Shown here in pieces: positions 1 to 12,150 of a DNA stretch of 64,000 nucleotides. Both the position numbers and the translations under genes were made by a program. Numbering within the stretch: the first letter of the stretch is position 1; each line of letters begins with the position of its first letter. This DNA comes from Monarcha castaneiventris obscurior (taxonomy: Eukaryota; Chordata; Aves; Passeriformes; Monarchidae), in NCBI GenBank assembly GCA_026261815.1, contig JAMPIT010000230.1, positions 5,207,001 to 5,271,000 of the forward strand, read 5' to 3'. Below the pieces are notes generated by a model. It did not search any database, was not told the origin of the DNA, and saw only the letters and a program-made list of their open reading frames with translations.

Positions 1-3000
1 GGCTTGGTCCAGCAAAACATTGATGACCCTCAGTTCCCACCATGGGCAATGGAAGTTGAAGGTATCCAGCAACCACAGGAAGCCCATGGATGGCAATGGG
101 CACTATTTGGACCTCAGTGCAATGCCTGATTAGATAACAGTCTGGCTCTAGGTAGAGCATATATTCTCTCTTTCATTCTTCCTTTTTCTTTCTCTGTCTT
201 AATAATGCATGTAGCTCTGATTTATTTTTTATCAAGATTAACAATGGAACAATACCACTTCAAATATTAAAAAGGCAAAGAAATGTAGGTACTGAAAAGG
301 AAGGAAAATACCTCAATTTCAAGCCTAAAGATTACTTTGGGTCCCAGAGGAAGCAGAAGCAATTTAGTGGCTGATACCCTTAGCAAGAAAAAAGGTTGTA
401 AGATTAAGACCAACTGCTGTTTGGATAAGTGGTTGGTAATTGCACATATCAGCAATTATGTGCTGTCATATCATTTTTCTGCTACCTTACTCCTCTCTTG
501 TGTCCCGTCAGGGTTTACTTGGAATGACCCTACATCTATGGTCCTCTTTGGATTCACCTTCCTAATGTCATACCACAGTGCCTTGCAAGTTCAAAGAAAA
601 AAGAAGTCATTATTACAGGAGGTGCCTGGTGGAGGTGCTCCTCTTCACAGATGTAGCTAGAGGCTACTGCTGTAATAACCAGGCTTCCAGGGAGAGAAAG
701 AAAGAAAGGCATCCTGAACCTGCAAAAACCCTCTTTGTCCTCCAGCCTCCAGTGGGAGAAGGGGGTGTGTGAGGGAACACTTTTAGCAGGGAGAGGTTTG
801 AGTGGGGTGGGAGAGGGTTGAGGGTTGTCTCTGTGCAGGGTTCAGATGCCATCCCACCCCCGAGGGTGCAGCACCCCACTCCAGGTGACACTGGAGGGAC
901 TCAGGGGAGCTGGGTGCTCTGAGTCTTGCCTGGCCAGGGCAGTACAGGTTGTATTGAATCCTCTTTAAATGAAAAGAGGGAGTTTCTGTTCCATACGTGT
1001 AGGCTGCTTATAACTCCTGCCCCATCTGGGGACATTTTGGGGAGTAACAGAGGCCAGCCCTTAAGCTGAGCTCTGGGGCTCACTTCTGTAGCTTGCCAGA
1101 GGCTTTGCATCGCTCAGAAAGGCAAACACCATCAGAAACACCTTTTTCCTCACAGAAGTAACTGATTCCCCAGTAAAGTGTCAAAAGATAACAAAGTCTG
1201 TTCCAGCTAAACTCATCTGTTCATTGCCTGAGGGAAGCCTCCAGCTTATACGGCACAGGGTGCTCCCATGGAGCAGAAAATATTTAGCTCACTAACCAGA
1301 CTCAGGAGGTGTAAGTGTGGCTGCCTGCAGTGTGCCTGCAGTAGGTCTGGGGAGGACAGGCACAAGCTGGCACACAGAACTGACCTGCAGTGATGCCTCT
1401 GAGGCCAGTGGCTTTACAGGGATGTAAAGGAGAGCAGGGTTTCACACGGGGATCCCACCACACAAGCAGAGTAAGCCCTGTCTCTGCAAGGGCCACCAGG
1501 ATGGGAAGGCCTGGGAAGGACCAGCAAACCCTGGTGTCAGGATGTGGCAGATGCCAAACCACAGCCAAACAAACGCAGGAGTCTCAGCAGTGATAGCAGG
1601 GTGCTACCTCACAGCTCATGGAAGAGCTAATACCCTTTGAAAAGCAGATAAAAGATTCATCAGCACAGATGAAGATATGAGGGCTTGGGCTTAGACAGCC
1701 TGTAGCTCCTGCCAAGAAATTGTGTGGAAGGTAGAAACGAATTTAAAAGGTTGAGTGGGGGCCAGCAAGTCAATAACTGAATAATCCCACCCAGATAGGA
1801 AACCAAAGCATAAACTAGAGTCTCCATGTACTGACAAGTTAGCACTGGTTGCACTTTGGAAAGGATCCTAAAATAACAGAGATTCCTGTAGACAGAATAA
1901 ACACATCTCTCAGTTGTCATCCTGAGCAGAGGGTAATTGCCTAGATGTCTGATTGACTCGCTGCTAGAACTAAATATGTACTTCTCTGACATGCTGTCAC
2001 CTCCTTCGCTGTATGTCTGAGATTTTTCAGCAAAGCACATCAGGAATCAAAGCAAATGTCCACAAGGAAAGATGCACCTCGACCTTGAACTTTAATCACT
2101 GGCAAAGGGCTGAAAATGTATTTAAAAAGAAGTGAAGTTACTGCATTCCTGAGAGTGACATTTAATCTCAAAATTCCCTGGGGGCTTGCGCACGTATGAC
2201 CCAACCCCCCAACAGAGGAGCACAGAGCTGCAGCCCCTGTCTGAGGGCTGGGAGCTGGCACGTGGCTTCCTGAGCTCCCCAGGCACACCACAGCAGGCTC
2301 CTCAGCTCCCATCTGGTCCCCATTCCTTTCCAGTGGTTTCCTTCTGGGTTTCCTTCAGCAGATCTCTTCCCAGTTTGCACTCTTGGAAGAGACAGAGGAG
2401 CAGAGTTCCCAAACTAATCCTCCTTCTAATTTTAGCAGCTCTTTTACCCTGAACCAGAGTGTTTGATGCCTTCTCCAAACCACTACAAGGCTCTTGGTTA
2501 GTGATTTCTGTCAAGTCCTGTCCACCCTGCTCATGCTTTGCTGCCTTCCCACCTCAGAGCCAGTCTCTGTTTCAGCTGTGTTAAACTTTTAGTTACAGAA
2601 ATGCATGAGAACCTACTCAAAAGCCTTAACATTGGAATATTAATATGAATATTCAGTAAGTCCTGGAAGTTGCAGGGGGCTGCTGACAACTGTCAGCACA
2701 ATATTGATTTTCAAAAGTAAAGTGACCTGGCCAAATCCTAGGCTGGCCCAGCTCCTGGGAAGGATGATGCACTGGTATAGAATTCAATTCATAATAGATA
2801 TAAAAAACACTATACTAAATGCAATGCAGTGTGAATTCATGAAGGTAACTTCGTTGAGTCGATATTACACTCTAACATGTAAGAGACTTGTATTTTACTC
2901 CATAGTCTGTGACAGGTTTGGTACTGAATTCAACCAAAATTAACCTGGCATGTCATATGTGAAAGGAAAATGTTTAAACAACAGGCCTTTAAGGGAAACT

Positions 3001-3130
3001 GTAAAGGAAAACCATCAGTAATGGAAGGCAATATTGAAAGAGTCCTGGTTCTAAGCCCTTGGTCTTTCATATTTGGCATCTGGAGAAAAAAATTAGATCA
3101 TCAGAATGCACCAACATTTGATACGTGATT
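1..3130. other. intergenic DNA, no gene recognised
   Basis: A frame is open from the left edge to a stop at 127-129 (about 42 codons, rich in W, Q and P). It has no visible start or splice context, and I do not recognise the peptide, so it could be chance or the tail of something cut off by the window. The rest shows only short open frames without family resemblance and mixed-composition single-copy-looking DNA. Confidence 0.5.
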
Positions 3131-3231
3131 GGAGGGAGCCCTGAGCAACCCCATCTAGTGGGTGCCCATGGCAGGGGAGTTGGAACCAGGTGATTTTTAA
3201 GGTCCCTTCCAACCAAAATCATTCTATGATT
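3131..3231 (+). mobile_element. CR1 retroposon, truncated 3' tail
   Basis: The stretch has the usual end of avian CR1 elements: a run of CCCTTCCAACC type followed by ATTCTATGATT. Only about 100 bp survive, which is the normal outcome of 5'-truncated CR1 insertion. The sense strand is +. No coding capacity remains. Confidence 0.85.
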
Positions 3232-6200
3232 AACAGCAAAATGATAACCATGGATGTGGGGTAACCTGCATCACCCAATCAACTTCACTTGGGCAGCCAG
3301 TGTGGCTGGACATGAAATAACTCCTCACCAAATGAGGACTGCTGGGAGAGCTTCCAAACAGGCTGCACTGGAGTCAGGCAAAGCAGCTCATGTGAACCCT
3401 GGGGAAAATCTGTGAGTGGCAGATGGGAAGGAGGAGGTCACACCACCTCCCACTGCTGCGGTCCCTGCTGCAGAACTGCCCCCAGGAGGGCAGCCCAGCA
3501 CAGCCATCAGGCCATGAAGCAGGAGAGGCTCTGGGAAGCTCTGCAAAGGAATTGTGGCATGGGGTGGGTGGAAGGAGAGGTTCTCTTTTATCCCCCCAAA
3601 AGAGAGACACTGGTGGCACAGGTGGGCTGTGGAAGTGGAAACCATGCACCTCAAACCTGAGTTGGTGGACCAAGAACAAGATTATCTTCTCTATCTCTGT
3701 GCATTTGAGAATTCACCCTCGAGTGAACTCATTCCAGGTCAGAGTGAGGTTGTGGGGGCCGCTTACAAACCTGTCCTCTCCCCTCACCTCCAGCCTGTGC
3801 AGGGAAAAAGCATTTTCTAGCAGAAGCTTTGACGGAGCCATCACTTTGTGAACACTGCAAATATATATATGAAACAACTTGTCTAATACATGTTCAAGAT
3901 AAAAGTTTGAGATGTCAGAAAATTTTATCTGAAAAAAACCAGGCATTCATGCACAAGAGGATAACTTCAAACTATCTACCCATCTATTAAACTCCAAGCT
4001 TTAGGTAGATAGAGAAGTCAAGCAGAAGCTAAAGCAGGCAGACACATGTAAAATGACTTCTGAAGGCAGAGCAGACCATCCCTACAAGTACTGCTGAGCT
4101 GAGTTTTGGGGGGAAAGTGGCAATTACCCAGCCCATGCCTCCTGCCCTCAGATGTGCGGCCCCAGGAGTGAAGCGATGCACTCAGGTGAGAGAGGCAAAG
4201 GTGCCCCTGAGGACTGGGATGGCAGGATGGCACACATCTCCACTGCAGCCAGATCCTCTCCTACCCAGAATGACCTACTCATCTTTCTCTTTTCTTTTAA
4301 TTTAGGAATATTATTACAACAACCCAGGGAGAACTGGGTTAGGAAGGTGTGCAGAACAGGCAGGAGGAGTCCAGCCCAAGCAGAAGACAAGGTGCTCAGC
4401 TGGTGCTTCCTTGGTCTGATTTCATATCACTGATGACTGGAAATGAGCCCAGTGATTTAAAGTCAGTATAAATGAGTCCTAGCTTGGGCCTAGCTAACAG
4501 CAAATTCCCTTTTCCTCCAAAATGGTATTTGTCATGAAAAATCTCCTCTCACAGAGACTGCAAAACCAAAAGGCTTCCTCCATTCATTTATATATTAAAA
4601 CTCAACAGATGATGAAAGAGAAGCAATTACTGGAGACAGCAATAGTAGTTCTCTTACTTAAGTTTATTAATTTTCTTTTTTCTCAGTAACGTCTATGCTC
4701 AACAGAAACCTGATTATTTGTATCCAGCACATCAACTTAAAGTGATTTAACACAGTCAAAAAGAATGAAAAAAGCAATGTGAAGGAAATGTGTGGCACTT
4801 CACAAGCAGGGAGTGCCATCATTTCAGCTGGGCTGTGTCTGCCATTCTGTTAGAGGAGAGGCCTGTGCACAGAGCCAAGCACACCTTGGGGCAGTGCTCA
4901 AGTGCAGGGTGCTGCTCCCTGGGCAGAGTTCAGCTCTGTCCCAGCAGCAAAGTTGGCTGTTCCAGATTCATCTTCATGATTGCTAAGGGGACGATGGGTG
5001 CTCTTTTCCACCCAGACCCATCTGCACAGAAGATGGATCCTGAAGACAATCTTTTAGACTTTCATTTTCCCTTCAAGTGCCATTTGGATTTATTTTTTCC
5101 TCTCCCACATTTTTTCACATTAGCTGTATTCAACTACAGGGAGTATCAGAAAATATTACCTCAGCTTGAGAATAGGTTTGCTCTCAAGTGACACCTTCCA
5201 ATACTACTGATTTATACCCTTTTCCTGCATTGATCTGTTGGGAGATTCCGTCATCTATATCTGACATAAACACTGTATTATTCTGTATTGCATTATACCC
5301 TAGAAATCCACTCAAATCCCTTTGCTCCTCAAATTAAAGCAATATGCATTACAGTGTCCTGATTTCCTTCTATTCTTGCATTTGCATTTTTGTATCATGC
5401 TCTAGATTACTCATGTATATTTTGGCATAAGCATCTCCCTGCTCATTTAAGAATATTGCCTTTAATCTTCATTATACCTTGAAGCATACAAAACCCCAGC
5501 CCCAAAGGACACATGGAGACTTTTAGTTCCCACAGTGGCTGAATTTCTGTGGAAGTTATTTAAAGAAAATGTCGTCGTGTTCAGAAGCCCAAGCCTTGTT
5601 CCAGGGCAATCCCATGGACACCCACAGCGTCCCTCTGGTCTCACTGCTCCCCACAGCACATGAGGTTTGTCTGCCAAAGGGTTCTAGGCTGTGCTGGGGT
5701 GCCTGAACTCCTCAGCAGTTTAACCATGGAGTTCACTTGCCTGCAAGCAGCTTTTCAGTGGCAGAAGTGGAGTAGCAGCTGGAGGCTGTACTTTTGCTGC
5801 AAGATACTGGGTGTGTTCATTACATTGTTCTAATTCACTTTAAGCACCTTCTGACCCTTAGGATAATCTATTACTGTATTTCTTACAAAATACAGTTCTA
5901 CAAGTGAACACCTAATAAAATACCACAGTCTGGTAGGATTTTTTGGTGGGTCTGCGTTACTTCCCAGATTTGTTCCATGGTAGGACTCCATGTAGGTCCA
6001 GTGTTTGACCCAATCAGATACTAATGGTTATACTGGAAATATATTCAGTCAGACAGAGCCCTGAGTACAGTAAAGCCACATGACTAAAATGAAAGGTCAG
6101 GATATTCCCTGAAAGAGGAGTTTCTGACTTTTCTGAGGTAGTATATGGGCATGTTAGTTCAGAATTGCTCTGTTTGATAACCAGTCTAGAGTAACAGACA

Positions 6201-9200
6201 TACTCTTTATTCTAGACTTTCCTGGACTATTGCACCCCATAGAATGTGGTCTGAAGCAAAGCTGGTAGGAAAAGATGTCTGTAATTTAGGAACAAGTAAT
6301 TCTTTCCATAGGTGGGAGGGAAGACCCAGGTTTTACTCCAGGTAATGCTGAGACTATCATATTCAAAGTGACCCTATTGTTGTCTTCTCTTATTTTTAAA
6401 CATCCACTGTAAGATATCCAAGATTTGGCTCAAAGGCCTGAGCACAACAGCCTCTGCAGGCAATCAGAGCCAAGGTGCACAGAGACACTGGGTGGGCTCC
6501 CAAAAAGTATCTTGAAAGCTGCAGTCCTTTACCAAGAGCAGCAAGACACCCACAATGCCAAGGAAGATCCATGCACAAGCCATGACCAATCTCAGTGAGC
6601 ACCAGCTTATGGGTCCAGTGCCAGCAAAAAAATGGAATATTGATCATTGTACTTGGAAAGGAGGACCCTCTGATTAAGGCACAGCAGAAGTTGACGATTG
6701 ACAAGAAAACCACTGTTACCTGCAGTCATAGGGGAAATGTGTCTGCACCTTCCACATCAGCACAGGAAACTTCTTTCTCCACTCATATTTAGGCAATGCC
6801 CTCATGAAGAGCCACTGATCAGTTCAGCCTTGCTTCAGTCACAGCCAGTAATGCAAAACTTTCCTTGGAGGACAGCCCAACATCATGTCTGTGAGGACAG
6901 CATGTCCTGAAATCTCCCACAAAATGCCCCTTCATGGCCTGTTCACATTCAAGGGCAAAAGATGCTATTACTGCTGAAAACCAATAAAATTGTATGTCCG
7001 ACCCAAGCAGAAGAGACAAACCTCTGCTAATGTCCACAGGGCAAGGAACAAAAAAGACAGACAAATAGAAGAGGACAACAAAAATAGTTACATTGTGCCT
7101 ACAAGAGTGAGTAAAATACCATTGCATATTCATAAAGATTTGTTCAAAAGTTCATAAAATTCCCTCCAGTAATATAATGGGTGATAATTCAATTTATTTA
7201 TGTTTTTAAGGCATGAAGACTAGCTTTAATTTCCCTCAACTGTGCCTCTATTATTATTAATCTACTTATCTTCTAAAAAGATCATCTAAACTACACTTCA
7301 ATAGGGAATGTGATCTTTGGCCATGTAGGGCTTTGCAATTATCCAGTTCTGAATGAACTTGTTGTTAAAACATTTTTAAAGTCTAATGAAAACATTAGAT
7401 CAATTCCTCCCAGTGATAGCTGTCATTAAATCAATAGTGTGTGTAAGTCCATTAAACTGATATTTGACATGAACTGCCGAAGGTCTGCTAACAATGAAAC
7501 CATACTCAAGCGTGTCCTCTGCTAAGCATATTTCAAATGAGATAAAAATCTGTTAAGTCTACAGTAACTGAAACTTTTCTTCTTTAACTAAAATAAACAG
7601 AGATGTGAAATGTTGCTGTAACTCACACTAGGACCACCATGATCACACAGGTTTTGGAGCTGGTCCTTTTATCACACCTTTATCACAGCTGTGCTCTCAA
7701 ATCAGTCAGAAAAGCTTTTTTGGATTGTTTATCTGTGTGGCTTACAAAGAACAGGCAGAGGTTTCATAATGAAGCTCTGATGGAGGACTTGATCCTACCC
7801 CCTTCAAAAGCAACGTCACTGTCAACTTCAGTGAAAGTTGGACGGCTCCTTAAGTCCCTGGGAAATGGACTTGAGGAACAGTCTTCTGGCTGAGGATCTT
7901 CCCAAGGAGGAATAGCATCTTTGCATCACAGTGCAGCAGCTTGCAGGGGCAAGAAACACAACCAGACCCATTTCTCCATGGAAAGGAGCAGTTTCATTGT
8001 ATATGTCATTATATTGCAAATGGGAAAATTAACTGGAGGATCTCTGGCTCTGTGTTTTAAAAATGTGGCCTACAAATTCAACTTCCACTCCTATGACGTG
8101 TGCTTCAGCAACAGCTTCAATGCAATGCCGTGAGGCTGTGATGTCTGATGTAATATATTATGGGACTCTTCCCATGAGAGGAATATAAAACTTGAGAAAA
8201 TGGCTAGCTGATAGAATGACTGAAGTCTGCTCAGCATGCCACTTCTTGGGATTTCTAAACCTAACAATTTTTCAGTAGTAGTAGGCAACATTCGCTCACA
8301 GGCAAGAAAACTGTGAGTACACAAGTGTAATGGGGAATAACGATCAATGGCAGACATTGACAATTTTCTGGCTGAAAAGACCACTTTAAACTGAAAATCC
8401 AAACTAATTAATTTTGAAGATGTTAAAGATTTACTGTGAAGTGGGCAGAGGACCACTTAATTCCGGGAAACTTGGTCCTTAGAAAACGTAATTTTTCACA
8501 AACAAATGCAATAATTGATAGGGAAAAAACCCCAAAACAACCCCACCTGAGACATTCGCTGAGACTTTGGTTTCTGCAGTACTTGCAGCAGACAAGCCCA
8601 ACCAGTATCGAAGAGGAGTGAGCCCCAAGCATCCTGCCCTGCCCTGTGCGATGGCTCCCACTAATGGCTGCAAGGGAAAACTCGGGCACTCCCAACAGAG
8701 CAGAGACAGAAAAAACCCTCTGCAAATCCTTCTTCAACCCATTTTTGGTGTTTGTTTTCAAATGTCTAAAAATACAGTTACCAATTAGATTTTCATTAAT
8801 TTTTCCATAGTCAGAATATGAGCATGACAGAAAATAATCTGAATGTTAGTCTCCTTGGATGGGTTTTATCTCACCACCAGACACCTGCAATGGAGACTTC
8901 TGGAGATACATGGGAGCAAGATCCAGGGTGTGATTCCCACTGATGGTCTGACCTATTTCAGGCATGGGACGAGTAATGAATTCGATTTCCCTACTAACTT
9001 CTATCTTGACTACACATGGAGTTGGGGCAACTGGTCTAGATGTGGTGGAGATGGCCCCAGGGTGACTGCAAGGAGATGTCACACAGAAAACACAGTCCTT
9101 GTGCTCAGCCAGTGAGGATGATGGTGGCTGAAATGAGGATACTATGTGGGACTCCCTTCTAGGGAGCCCAAACTGTGGGACCAGGGCTGTGGGATGGAGG

Positions 9201-10374
9201 TTCTTGTTTCTGGCTGAGAAGAGTTCCAACCCCTTTATCACAGGGTCTTGGGATTTTGGTCAAGTCGGTGCTCCACATCTGTTACAAGGAAGGAAAGTCC
9301 AAAACACTTGGATGAGGACTAGTAACCATGGAAGGAGATGGACAAATATATTTGTTTTACATTTCAGCTTTGAGCACAACAGAGATTATCAAAACGGCTG
9401 AGTAATTTTTTGTTGGTAACATTGCAGAGATATCTTCTTGCAATCAGACACAGAGACCAGGTGCAGACTGTCCTTGGGTCCCACTTCCAATCTCAGATAC
9501 ATTTTTATAAGGTCTCTGACTTAAAGAATAAACATGAGAGGATTACAGCTAATCAGATAAGTATGTCTTTATTTAACTGTAAAATCAAAAATTAAGCTTG
9601 CAGTATGTTCTTAAGAGATAGAGTCTTCAATCTAATTCAAAGATTTTTTGGAAAGATTTTTTTTCCTTTTAATTAAATCATGTTGATTTTATTTGACATT
9701 TGATTTCAAGCAAGCTGCCAGTGTTTCCCCTTCACCGTCTAAACCTGTGTATAACATGTCACAGTCAAAAGGCCACCCACTTCTCCTGAGCATTGCTGCA
9801 TTTTAGGTTCTCTGTGGGTGACACAGATCAGCCCAGGTGCAGGTAAGACAGATTTCCCACAGAAGAGCAGGATTTCTGTCCTGTGCAGGTAGCACAGTCT
9901 GCATTTGGCATATGTACGTGCAGTGAAAGTGAACCTGCTGGCACAGGATGGGCTTTCCTCGTCTCAAGGAACAAGTTATGCTAGGATCAGCAACACAGCA
10001 AATATCCTACAAATACCCAGGAAGATATTTTGAATAGCTTGTTCCCCTGTACTGGTGCGTACTGGGGCCAGACTAGCACCCAGCAGGTATGACCAGTGGC
10101 AAGAGGCTGAAGAGAAGGAATATCGTTCCTTTTCAGCAGCCTGTCCAAATCCAATGTGTTTTCTATTTCAGCTCCATGGATGAGAGCCTCAGGGCTTAGC
10201 TGGAGTCATTCCTCTGTTCTGGACCCAGTCACATACCTGCCATGGTGGCACAGTGGTGGAGTGGGGAAGGGCAAAGCTTCCACTCTTGATGGCAGTGCTC
10301 CTTGCAGGACCCCAGTGGTGGCCTGTGAGGACTTCCTCATGTCCAAACCCACACACGTTAACTGCAGAACCCAA
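3232..10374. other. intergenic DNA, no gene recognised
   Basis: No exon, RNA gene or clear repeat is seen. The stretch at about 7130-7620 is AT-rich, with homeobox-like TAAT cores and no repeat signature, and is noted separately as a possible conserved non-coding element. A minus-strand open frame at 6396-6713 and a plus-strand frame at 8843-9115 have no recognisable protein family and are not called. Confidence 0.5.
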
Positions 10375-11088
10375 GAAGGAGCCTACAGAGATACTCCATC
10401 AGCAGCAACAGGAAAATTAAGGAAAATGTGGGGCTGCTGATGAATCAGTTGGGTGTCCTGGTAATGGAAGACATGGAGAAGGTGGAATTACTGAATGTCT
10501 TCTTCGCCTCAGTCTTACTGCTGATGTCAGCCCTCAGGAGTCCCAGATGTCGACGTAAGAGAGGAAGGCAAGAGAAAGGAAGACTTCCCTTGGTCATAGA
10601 GGATTGGGTCGGAGATCAGCTAACACACTTAACACCCATAAATCCATGGGCCCTGATGGGATGCACCCACAAGTGCTGAGGGAGCTGGCAGATGTTGCTA
10701 AGCCACTCTCCATCTTTGAAAAGCCATGGAGAGTGGGAGAGGTGCTCAATGACTGGAGGAAAGCAGGAATATTACTCCCAACTTTAAGAAAAAGGGAGTA
10801 CTCAATACTTTAAAGCAGAAATACCCAGAAAGCTACAGGCCAGTCAGCCACACCTCTATCTCAGTAAAGGTGTGGGAACAGGTCATTCTGGAGGTCATCA
10901 CCAAGCATGTAGAAGAAAAGGTCATCAGGAGTAGTCAGCATGGATTCACTAAGGGGAAAGAAATTACGTTGGAGCTGGGCCAGTTTAGTCTGCAGAAGAC
11001 AAGACTGAGAGGGGATCTCATTAATGCAGATAAATATTTCCAAGGCAGGTGTCAGAGGATGGTGCTGGACTCTTCGGTGGTGCCCAGC
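10375..11088 (+). mobile_element. CR1 LINE, 5' part: internally deleted ORF2 fragment
   Basis: The sequence encodes a broken copy of the CR1 ORF2 reverse-transcriptase region. In one frame around 10604-10760 one reads [20 protein letters not shown] followed by a DWRKA motif; further on the motif RSSQHGFTKGK is readable at about 10927-10962. These are hallmark CR1 reverse-transcriptase blocks. Frame changes and stops interrupt it, so it is dead. At about 10970 the sequence jumps from the FTKGK block straight to the CR1 region shortly before the 3' tail (LRGDLI and the following VVPS), so the catalytic half of the polymerase is missing through an internal deletion. The element is then interrupted at 11089 by a solo LTR and resumes at 11884. 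The last five bases, CCAGC at 11084-11088, are the left copy of the LTR target duplication. Confidence 0.88.
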
Positions 11089-11883
11089 TGTTACAATCTA
11101 GTTTTAAGATTCTTAGAAATTCCTCGGCCCGAATTAAGGTGCAAATGAGACCATATACCAGTGACAATAGTAAGGGTTTTATTTGATGGTAAATATGAGA
11201 GAGAGAGAGAGGGAAAGAAAGAAGTAGAAAATAGGTGAGGGGGACAAAAGAGTGACAGGGACAGAATAAGGAAAATATCACCACTCTGTGGATCACAAGA
11301 TGTTCCGTTGATCCTCTTGGTGGTGAAGGACCTCCAGAAAGCATAGAATTTGGTGGGTATATATGCTCAGGCTAGGTAGCAATGTCCAGGCGTGTCCCCC
11401 TGGAGGAGGGGGATGCAGTCTCTCACAGCAGCCTCTGGGTCTGTTGCATCACAGGCAGTCCTGTGGGGCCAAGCCCCTCACGTGAAAGTCCCATGGATGC
11501 ACCCTGTGGGGTTGGGGGTTCCACAGCTGGGCCAGTTTGTGTAATTGGAGGATGGGTGTTTATTGCCTCTCACCAGAGGTTACACCATGCACCCAACACC
11601 TCCTCCTCCCCCCTCAGTTGGGGGGAGTCTGTGTAAACCTGGCTTCTGTGAGCTGTGCTCTCCCCCCACCCCAAACATGGCCTGGGATAGTTGCAGTTGG
11701 TGACATCCTTTTGTAGATGCATACCTTTCCCTCAGCCTGAGATGACTGAACAATGGATTTCCCTTTATCTGATCAACAGTTTGACTTTCAGTTCAAAGTC
11801 CCAGTCTTCTGAGAGGCTTCTTCGGTTGCAGCTTGAACAAAACTTTCAATGTTTGAAGCATGAGCTATTTTCAGTCTCTGACA
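11089..11883 (-). mobile_element. solo LTR of an endogenous retrovirus, inserted in CR1
   Basis: A 795-bp block interrupts a CR1 element and is flanked by the perfect 5-bp duplication CCAGC (11084-11088 and 11884-11888). It begins TGTTA and ends TGACA, the usual TG...CA retroviral ends. Read on the minus strand it has LTR order: U3, a TATATA-type box at 11358-11364, then AATAAA at 11178-11183 about 175 bp downstream. A short GA repeat lies at about 11197-11212. No internal viral genes are present, so this is the product of LTR-LTR recombination. No recognised viral coding sequence remains. The family was not identified. Confidence 0.85.
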
Positions 11884-12150
11884 CCAGCAACAGGATGAGG
11901 AGCAATGGCCATAAACCAAAACACAGGACGTTCCACCTTAGCATGAAGAAGAACTTCTTAACATTAAAGCTGGCAGAGCACTGGAACAGCTGCCCATGGA
12001 GGTCATGGAGTGTCCCCTCTCTGGAGATATTCCAAACCCACCTGGACACATCCCTGTGTAACCTGCTCCAGGTGACCCTGCCTTGGCAGGGGGGTTGGAT
12101 TGGATGACCTCCAGAGGTGCCTTCCAACCCTAACAACTCTGTGATTCTGT
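11884..12150 (+). mobile_element. CR1 LINE, 3' part after the LTR insertion
   Basis: CR1 sequence resumes with the right copy of the target duplication and runs through the conserved 3' region (the block reading as [19 protein letters not shown], the CTCCAGGTGACCCTGCC stretch and the TTCCAACCCTAACAACTC block) to the terminal GTGATTCTGT. It joins the 10375-11088 part exactly when the LTR and one copy of CCAGC are removed. The sense strand is +. Confidence 0.92.

Noticed and set aside
6396..6713. 105-codon minus-strand frame rich in Cys and Leu
   Set aside because: No recognisable motif or supporting splice sites; composition typical of chance frames.
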